In this document: one piece after another, positions 1 to 4,217 of the stretch
Position numbering within the stretch: the first letter of the stretch is position 1
Layout of the letters: each line of letters begins with the position of its first letter
Source of the DNA: Christensenella sp. UBA1259
GTDB taxonomy: Bacteria > Bacillota > Clostridia > Christensenellales > Borkfalkiaceae
Assembly: GCA_002308755.1 (NCBI GenBank)
Contig: DBVR01000001.1
Span: 10,061-16,103, forward strand
Direction of reading: 5' to 3'
DNA length: 6,043 nt
Notes under the pieces: model-generated
Told to the model about the DNA's origin: nothing
What the model saw: the letters and a program-made list of their open reading frames with translations, nothing else
Database searches by the model: none
Position numbers and translations under genes: made by a program

Positions 1-834
1 AACCGCACGCAGGAGCGTCCGGGCAAATTCCGTGAGATCAGGGGTATAGAGAATTTCGACAAGGTCATCAACATCGACCAGTCGCCGATAGGCAAGACGC
101 CGAGATCGAATCCCGCGACTTATACGGGGGTGTTTTCGGCGATAAGGGAACTTTTCGCGCAGACTCCCGACGCAAAAGAGCGCGGGTACAAGGCGGGTAG
201 GTTTTCCTTCAACGTTTCGGGCGGCAGGTGCGAACACTGCGAAGGCGACGGTATAATAAAGATAGAAATGCAGTTTTTGCCCGATATGTTCGTGCCGTGC
301 GAAGTGTGTAACGGCAAAAGATACAACCGCGAAACTTTACAGGTAAAATATAAAGGCAAAAACATAAGCGACGTACTCGACATGACTGTGGACGAAGCCT
401 GCGAGTTTTTTAAAAACGTTTCTTCGATATACAATAAAATAAAGACCTTAAAAGACGTGGGACTCGGCTATATAAAGTTAGGTCAGTCTTCGACGACGCT
501 ATCGGGCGGGGAAGCGCAAAGGGTGAAACTCGCCACGGAACTTTCAAAGCGCAGCACGGGAAAAACGCTGTATATTTTAGACGAACCGACTACGGGACTT
601 CACTCCTACGACGTGGAAAAACTGTGCGGGATTTTAAAGCGCTTACAATCGGCGGGCAACACCGTGATAGTGATAGAACACAATCTCGACGTGATAAAAC
701 TTTCGGATTATATAATAGACTTGGGGCCGGAAGGCGGCGTGGACGGCGGAACGGTGGTGGCTACGGGGACTCCCGAAGAAGTGGCGGCGCGTCCCGAAAG
801 TTACACGGGACAGTTTCTTAAAGATATGCTGTAA
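1..834 (+). CDS. uvrA: UvrA, excinuclease ABC subunit A (C-terminal part; start outside window)
   Basis: UvrA is the ATP-driven damage sensor of nucleotide excision repair; as a dimer it finds distorted DNA, loads UvrB and leaves. The window holds the last 277 residues, roughly the final 30% of a protein usually about 940 long. The frame is open from base 1, so the 5' end is cut by the window edge. Visible in order (fragment numbering): the family motif IDQSPIGKTPRSNPATYTG near 25-43; a zinc-finger module with C77, C80, C100 and C103 (CX2CX19CX2C); the ABC signature LSGGEAQ at 167-173; Walker B ending in D194-E195 within LYILDEPTTGLH; and the H-loop histidine H227 in VIEHNLD. The protein ends in FLKDML, close to the usual FLKPML end. 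All key residues of the second nucleotide-binding domain are intact. A hairpin at 857-890 lies just after the stop. Identification is secure. Confidence 0.98.
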   Translation, partial: NRTQERPGKFREIRGIENFDKVINIDQSPIGKTPRSNPATYTGVFSAIRELFAQTPDAKERGYKAGRFSFNVSGGRCEHCEGDGIIKIEMQFLPDMFVPCEVCNGKRYNRETLQVKYKGKNISDVLDMTVDEACEFFKNVSSIYNKIKTLKDVGLGYIKLGQSSTTLSGGEAQRVKLATELSKRSTGKTLYILDEPTTGLHSYDVEKLCGILKRLQSAGNTVIVIEHNLDVIKLSDYIIDLGPEGGVDGGTVVATGTPEEVAARPESYTGQFLKDML

Positions 835-856
835 AAAATATCGGCGGATCAAAATT

Positions 857-890
857 CGGGCGGGGCTTTTCTTTTTGAAAGCCCCGCCTG
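857..890. terminator. GC-rich hairpin between the converging uvrA and small-gene 3' ends, likely shared terminator
   Basis: The arms 859-869 (GGCGGGGCTTT) and 878-888 are perfectly complementary over 11 bp with an 8-base loop. One further G-T pair and one C-G pair extend the stem to 857/890. It lies 22 bases after the uvrA stop and 28 bases beyond the stop of the leftward small gene, where a shared terminator of two converging genes is expected. Read leftward, the stem is followed by AATTTT, a modest U-tract. Read rightward, it is followed by TCGTAAG with no U-tract, so intrinsic termination should be better for the small gene than for uvrA. The stem is seen directly; termination is inferred. 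Confidence 0.75.
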
Positions 891-918
891 TCGTAAGTAC
901 ACGCGAATAGCGCCCGTT

Positions 919-1065
919 TTAATTCGTCGTCTGGTTAAAAATCGAACAATTGTTGCCCGTGGTGGAAAGAAGCGCGAGCAGTAGTAACAATTGCGTCGTC
1001 GTTATGGTGTTGTTGTTCGTTAAAAGAAACATAAGCGCAACGAGAACGATATTGTTAGAGTTCAT
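919..1065 (-). CDS. Uncharged Asn/Thr/Leu-rich 48-residue protein, unknown function
   Basis: I do not recognise this gene. It encodes 48 residues, starting ATG at 1065 and ending TAA at 919-921. It is supported as real by an almost ideal ribosome binding site (AAAAGGAGGT, 5 bases before ATG), by a terminator-like hairpin just after it and by a possible promoter before it. The product has 11 Leu, 10 Asn and 9 Thr and no Asp, Glu, Lys, Arg or His. Two hydrophobic stretches, residues 6-15 (IVLVALMFLL) and 26-33 (LLLLLALL), are split by a polar TNNNTITTTQ linker; a Thr/Asn-rich tail carries the only Cys (C40). Each stretch is short for a membrane span, and no charged N-terminus marks a normal signal peptide. 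It is divergent from the arsR gene, which may control it. A membrane-associated, self-assembling or spore-associated small protein is possible, but nothing here decides. Existence of the gene is fairly sure; function is unknown. Confidence 0.75.
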   Translation of the reverse strand: MNSNNIVLVALMFLLTNNNTITTTQLLLLLALLSTTGNNCSIFNQTTN

Positions 1066-1070
1066 TTTTT

Positions 1071-1080
1071 ACCTCCTTTT
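1071..1080 (-). promoter_or_regulatory. Strong Shine-Dalgarno site of the small leftward gene
   Basis: On the minus strand this reads AAAAGGAGGT followed by five A and then ATG at 1065. It matches the anti-Shine-Dalgarno sequence over at least seven bases at a good distance. This site fixes the start of the 48-residue gene and is the best argument that it is translated. It is the strongest ribosome binding site in the window. Confidence 0.85.
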
Positions 1081-1092
1081 ACAAAATACGGG

Positions 1093-1123
1093 AATATACC
1101 GCTTTTTAAGCGTATTTTTTCAA
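1093..1123 (-). promoter_or_regulatory. Possible promoter of the small leftward gene
   Basis: On the minus strand TTGAAA (1123-1118) is followed after 19 bases by TATATT (1098-1093). The hexamers are good (5 of 6 each against TTGACA and TATAAT), but the spacing is two bases longer than ideal. Transcription would start near 1086, giving a leader of about 20 bases that holds only the ribosome binding site. This is a candidate only. Confidence 0.4.
1100..1120 (+). other. Small hairpin followed by a T-run in the divergent control region
   Basis: CGCTT (1100-1104) pairs with AAGCG (1108-1112) across a three-base loop, and TATTTTTT follows at 1113-1120, a small terminator-like structure when read rightward. 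The same bases can pair differently: AAAATACG at 1083-1090 is complementary to CGTATTTT at 1111-1118. It could stop rightward readthrough from uvrA before it enters arsR. The stem is short, so this is weak. Confidence 0.3.
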
Positions 1124-1140
1124 CGTTTTTCGTGATAACG

Positions 1141-1163
1141 TATATGCATATATCATTTATATG
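1141..1163. promoter_or_regulatory. Candidate ArsR operator: three CATAT/ATATG half-sites
   Basis: TATATGCATATA at 1141-1152 is a perfect 12-bp palindrome. Its right half, CATATA (1147-1152), also forms an inverted repeat with TATATG (1158-1163) across five bases. The element lies directly before the arsR ribosome binding site and overlaps where a -10 box should be (TATATG 1141 or TATATC 1149, with weak T-rich -35 candidates 17 bp upstream). AT-rich inverted repeats over the promoter are typical ArsR/SmtB operators, so autorepression is likely. The symmetry is seen directly; binding is inferred. Confidence 0.5.
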
Positions 1164-1180
1164 CGGAGGTTACCGAAAAA

Positions 1181-1516
1181 ATGAAAGATTTGCTTATCGA
1201 CAAAAGATTGCAGGATATGATAAACGATTACGTTCCGCAGGGCGAAATACTCGACGATCTCGTGTGTTTTTTCTCGATATTTTCGGACTACACGCGGCTT
1301 AAAATGATTTCCGCGCTCGCCATATCGGAAATGTGCGTAACGGATATCGCGAAAATACTTAAACTCAATCAGACCACCGTGTCGCACCAGTTAAGGTTTT
1401 TGAAAAATCTCAACGCCGTAAAGACCAAAAGGCAGGGGAAGGTAATATTCTATTCGTTAAGAAACGACGCTCTTTCCGACGTTTTGCTGAAAGGCGTGGA
1501 ATTTTTGGGATATTAA
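1181..1516 (+). CDS. ArsR/SmtB-family winged-helix repressor
   Basis: This 111-residue protein has the size and layout of ArsR/SmtB repressors, dimers that leave their operator when a ligand or redox signal arrives. SDYTRLKMISAL (35-46) matches the conserved SDPTRLRIL-type segment. EMCVTDIAKIL (50-60) is the helix that carries ELCVCDLA in metal sensors, and NQTTVSHQLRFLKN (63-76) is the recognition helix. KRQGKVIFYSL (83-93) is the beta wing. The classic CVC thiolate pair is reduced to one cysteine (C52). Aligned with SmtB by eye, the C-terminal zinc ligands D104, H106, H117 and E120 fall on N95, A97, F108 and Y111. The only other cysteine is C29, and the only histidine is H69 in the recognition helix. 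The inducer is therefore unknown and classical zinc sensing is unlikely. ATG at 1181 follows GGAGGT (1165-1170) by 10 bases, and no other start fits. Family assignment is firm; target and signal are not known. Confidence 0.93.
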   Translation: MKDLLIDKRLQDMINDYVPQGEILDDLVCFFSIFSDYTRLKMISALAISEMCVTDIAKILKLNQTTVSHQLRFLKNLNAVKTKRQGKVIFYSLRNDALSDVLLKGVEFLGY

Positions 1517-1520
1517 CCGC

Positions 1521-1549
1521 TTGAAAAATTTCCGTATTGCTGTTATAAT
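1521..1549 (+). promoter_or_regulatory. Near-consensus extended -10 promoter of uvrC
   Basis: TTGAAA (1521-1526) is separated by exactly 17 bases from a perfect TATAAT (1544-1549), and TG at 1541-1542 adds the extended -10 motif (TGnTATAAT). It is the best sigma-A type promoter in the window. It begins four bases after the arsR stop, so uvrC need not depend on arsR transcription. The expected +1, seven bases beyond the end of the -10 box, is base 1556, which is the first base of the uvrC GTG codon. Confidence 0.85.
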
Positions 1550-1555
1550 GATAGC

Positions 1556-3379
1556 GTGGGCGTAGTAGAAGATAAACTGAAACTGTTGCCGGAAAGCGCC
1601 GGAGTGTACGTTATGCTCGACAAAAGCGGGCAGATAATCTACGTCGGCAAGGCAAAGAATCTGAAAAACCGCGTAAGGCAGTATTTTTTCAACGGCGTAA
1701 AAACCGCGAAAGTAATGGCGATGGTAAAGAATATCGCCGACTTTTACTATATAATCGCGCCCAGCGAGATAGACGCCTTATCGCTTGAAAACAACCTTAT
1801 AAAAGAACACAAACCGAGATATAATATTCTCTTAAAAGACGACAAGACCTATCCTTACTTAAAGATAGACTTAAAGGAAACGTATCCCGCGCTCAGGGTA
1901 ACGAGAAGAATAAAAAAAGACGGGGCAAAGTATTTCGGACCGTTTATGGGCGGAATAAACGTAAACGACGTTACCGAAACGGTAAATCTTCTGTACGGCT
2001 TGCGCCCCTGCGACAAAACGCTCGATAAAACGAAAAAGGCAAAGCCGTGTCTTAACTTTCACATAGGCAAGTGTCCTGCGCCCTGCGCGGGAAATATATC
2101 GGAAGAAGAATACCTTAAAAACGTTTCTTCCGCGGTGGCGTTTCTTTCGGGCGACGTTTCGCAGGCGGAAAGCGTTATGCGGCAGAAAATGGTCGACTGC
2201 GCGAAAAGCGAAAAGTTCGAACTTGCCTTAAAGTACAAGCAAGGGTTGGAATTTCTGGATAAACTTAAATTAAAACGGCTGACGGCGTTGAATAAATTCG
2301 TCGATCTGGACGTTATATCTTACCGTTCGGACGGGATATATTCCGCCGTAAACTTACTCGTCGTAAGGTCTGGCAGGATGGTCGGCGGCAAGAATTTCGC
2401 CTTTGAAAGCGCCGCGCTCACTTCTTCGGACGCGATAAGCGAATTCATAACAAGATACTATAAGGCGGGGCAGGATATCCCCGAAGAAATAGTCGTCGGC
2501 GAAGAAATTCCCGACTATAAGGTGTTAGAAGAGTATCTTAAAGAGCGCAAAGGCAAGGTCGTAAGGATAATATGCGCAAAGCAAGGCGTGAGAAAACAAC
2601 TCGTCGATATGGCGGAAGTCAACGCCGAAGAATACCTTTCCATAAATATCGATAAAATAAAACACAAAGACGATATGACGGTAAAAGCCTGCCAAAAGCT
2701 TAAAGAAAGGCTGGGCTTAAAGAACTATCCCAAGCGTATGGAGTGTTACGATATTTCGCATATTTCGGGCGTGGACAGGGTAGGCAGTATGGTCGTGTTT
2801 ATCGACGGCGAGCCCGCGCGCGACCTTTATCGCAGGTTTAAGATAAAGACCTTTGAAGGCAACGACGATTTCCGCAGTTTGCAGGAAGTATTGTCGCGAC
2901 GGATAGAGCGATTAAAGACCGATCCCGAAAAGTTTGCTAAGCCCGACCTTATAATAATAGACGGCGGCAAAGGGCAACTTTCTTCGGTAAAGGAGATATT
3001 CGACGAAAAAGGCGTTACGGGAATAGACCTTATATCCCTTGCCAAGCGCGAAGAAGAAATTTTCCTGCCAACGGGCAGCGCTCCGATAGTTTTGGGAAAA
3101 CGGGACTACTGTCTTCGCCTTTTGCAAAGAATAAGAGACGAAGCGCACCGTTTTGCGATAACGTTTTTCCGCTCTTTGCACGGCAAAAGGTCGCTGTCTT
3201 CGGTTCTCGACGGGATAAAGGGTTTAGGGAAGACCAAAAAAGACGCGCTGCTTAAAGAATTCAAGGATTTAAGCGGGATAATAAAGGCGGAGAGGGGAGA
3301 CCTTACGAAAGTCGCGGGAGTAGGAGAAGTTCTTGCGAAAGAGATAGAAGATAAACTTAAAGAAGAAGGACTTAAATGA
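1556..3379 (+). CDS. uvrC: UvrC, excinuclease ABC subunit C
   Basis: UvrC is the nuclease of nucleotide excision repair; it joins the UvrB-DNA complex and cuts the damaged strand 3' and then 5' of the lesion. At 607 residues it is full length (E. coli 610). Domains in order: a GIY-YIG nuclease, about 14-95, with GVY 16-18, YVG 29-31, R39 and E78; a four-cysteine cluster C152, C165, C173, C177, the iron-sulfur type arrangement reported for UvrC; a UVR helix pair that contacts UvrB, about 203-238; the RNase H-like 5' nuclease with CYDISH (D399), the D437/D438 pair, IIIDGGKGQL (D469) and DEAHRFA (H531); and a tandem helix-hairpin-helix, about 546-603. The GTG start at 1556 aligns with family N-termini. 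No ATG lies upstream in frame before the arsR stop, and the next start codons would cut into the GIY-YIG fold. No Shine-Dalgarno precedes it. Its stop overlaps the next gene. Confidence 0.98.
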   Translation: MGVVEDKLKLLPESAGVYVMLDKSGQIIYVGKAKNLKNRVRQYFFNGVKTAKVMAMVKNIADFYYIIAPSEIDALSLENNLIKEHKPRYNILLKDDKTYPYLKIDLKETYPALRVTRRIKKDGAKYFGPFMGGINVNDVTETVNLLYGLRPCDKTLDKTKKAKPCLNFHIGKCPAPCAGNISEEEYLKNVSSAVAFLSGDVSQAESVMRQKMVDCAKSEKFELALKYKQGLEFLDKLKLKRLTALNKFVDLDVISYRSDGIYSAVNLLVVRSGRMVGGKNFAFESAALTSSDAISEFITRYYKAGQDIPEEIVVGEEIPDYKVLEEYLKERKGKVVRIICAKQGVRKQLVDMAEVNAEEYLSINIDKIKHKDDMTVKACQKLKERLGLKNYPKRMECYDISHISGVDRVGSMVVFIDGEPARDLYRRFKIKTFEGNDDFRSLQEVLSRRIERLKTDPEKFAKPDLIIIDGGKGQLSSVKEIFDEKGVTGIDLISLAKREEEIFLPTGSAPIVLGKRDYCLRLLQRIRDEAHRFAITFFRSLHGKRSLSSVLDGIKGLGKTKKDALLKEFKDLSGIIKAERGDLTKVAGVGEVLAKEIEDKLKEEGLK

Positions 3380-4179
3380 AATACCGACTCGTGATAAGCG
3401 ATTTCGACGGAACTTTGGGAACGGCTCCCGACATAATAGAAGAAGACACGGTAAACGCTATAAAATCGTACGTTGAAAGGGGCGGGATATTCGCCGTATG
3501 TACGGGCAGGATGCTCAGCGGGATACGCCCTATATGCTTAAAGTACGGCATAAAAGGCGTCGTAGCTTCAAATCAGGGGGCTATGATAAACGATATCGAA
3601 ACGGGCGAAAGTCTGTTCTCAGGCGGTATCGGGATAAAGGACGCCGAAGATATACTTCGGGATATTCTCGATCTCGGATATACGGCGGTCGCCGAAATAG
3701 ACGACGTTATGTATTATCAGCATAAAACTTCCTACGTCGACCTGTACGAATATTGCAGTAAGATAAAGGGCAAGGAAGTTACCGACATAATAGCCTTCGT
3801 AAAGGAAAACGGCAGGGCGGTAAACAAGGTGCTGGGGTTCTGCGATCCCGAAAAGACGGAAGAGTCTGTAAAAACGCTTGCCGAGAAATATAAGGGCAAA
3901 CTTTTCGTAAACAGCGGCGCGCCGTTTCTCGTGGAAGCGGTGTCCGTTTGGTGCGGTAAGCGGTTCGCGGTGAATTTTTTAGCCGACTACTATAAAGTGC
4001 CGCATGACAAGGTAATGACGGTGGGCGATTCCACCAACGATATTGAACTTTTAAGCGGGGACTGGCACGGCGTCGCGGTGGGCGACGGGGCGGAAGAACT
4101 CAAACGCGCGGCAAGGGAGATTACCGTGCCGTATAAGGATCAACCTGTGAAATTTTTGCTTGAAAAATACTGTTTATAA
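3376..4179 (+). CDS. Cof-type HAD-superfamily phosphatase
   Basis: This 267-residue protein is a haloacid dehalogenase-type hydrolase of the Cof group with a C2 cap. Such enzymes remove phosphate from small metabolites (sugar phosphates, nucleotides, cofactor precursors) in the cytoplasm through an aspartyl-phosphate intermediate. All four motifs are visible: DFDGTL with nucleophile D9 and acid D11; T43 in CTGR; K195 in the CGKRFAVNFL segment; and the metal site GDSTND with D218 and D222. The cap domain lies between roughly 80 and 185. The start codon overlaps the uvrC stop as ATGA, and GAAGGA (3365-3370) serves as ribosome binding site, so it is cotranscribed with uvrC and probably translated by coupling. 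The substrate cannot be told from the sequence, and a role in DNA repair does not follow from the overlap alone. Confidence 0.92.
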   Translation: MKYRLVISDFDGTLGTAPDIIEEDTVNAIKSYVERGGIFAVCTGRMLSGIRPICLKYGIKGVVASNQGAMINDIETGESLFSGGIGIKDAEDILRDILDLGYTAVAEIDDVMYYQHKTSYVDLYEYCSKIKGKEVTDIIAFVKENGRAVNKVLGFCDPEKTEESVKTLAEKYKGKLFVNSGAPFLVEAVSVWCGKRFAVNFLADYYKVPHDKVMTVGDSTNDIELLSGDWHGVAVGDGAEELKRAAREITVPYKDQPVKFLLEKYCL

Positions 4180-4180
4180 A
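4153..4180 (+). promoter_or_regulatory. Weak possible promoter before lon
   Basis: TATAAA (4175-4180) spans the stop codon of the upstream gene, and TTTTTG (4153-4158) lies 16 bases before it. A start near 4187 would give a leader of about 30 bases. The -35 match is poor, and the 38-bp gap between genes has no terminator, so lon could equally be read from the uvrC promoter. No CIRCE or CtsR-type heat-shock operator is visible in the gap. Confidence 0.25.
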
Positions 4181-4217
4181 CGGTAAACCATACGCATACT
4201 AAAGAAAAGGTGAAAAC

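Noticed and set aside
130..132. GTG as a possible uvrA start
   Set aside because: Conserved UvrA sequence continues upstream to base 1, so this is an internal valine and the true start is outside the window.
950..1135. 61-codon rightward reading frame opposite the small gene
   Set aside because: It has no ribosome binding site, runs antisense through the well-supported small gene and its promoter region, and shows no recognisable domain.
1157..1387. 76-codon leftward frame over the arsR start
   Set aside because: It is an antisense shadow of a clear winged-helix gene, with no ribosome binding site or family features.
1548..1565. ATG overlapping the uvrC -10 box
   Set aside because: It is out of frame with uvrC, gives only five codons before a stop, and has no ribosome binding site.
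3498..3725. Arg/Tyr-rich rightward frame inside the phosphatase gene
   Set aside because: It is a shifted frame of a conserved HAD gene; the composition is a by-product of that gene's codons.
4180..4217. Heat-shock operator before lon
   Set aside because: I looked for CIRCE-like and CtsR-like repeats in the 38-bp gap and found none.
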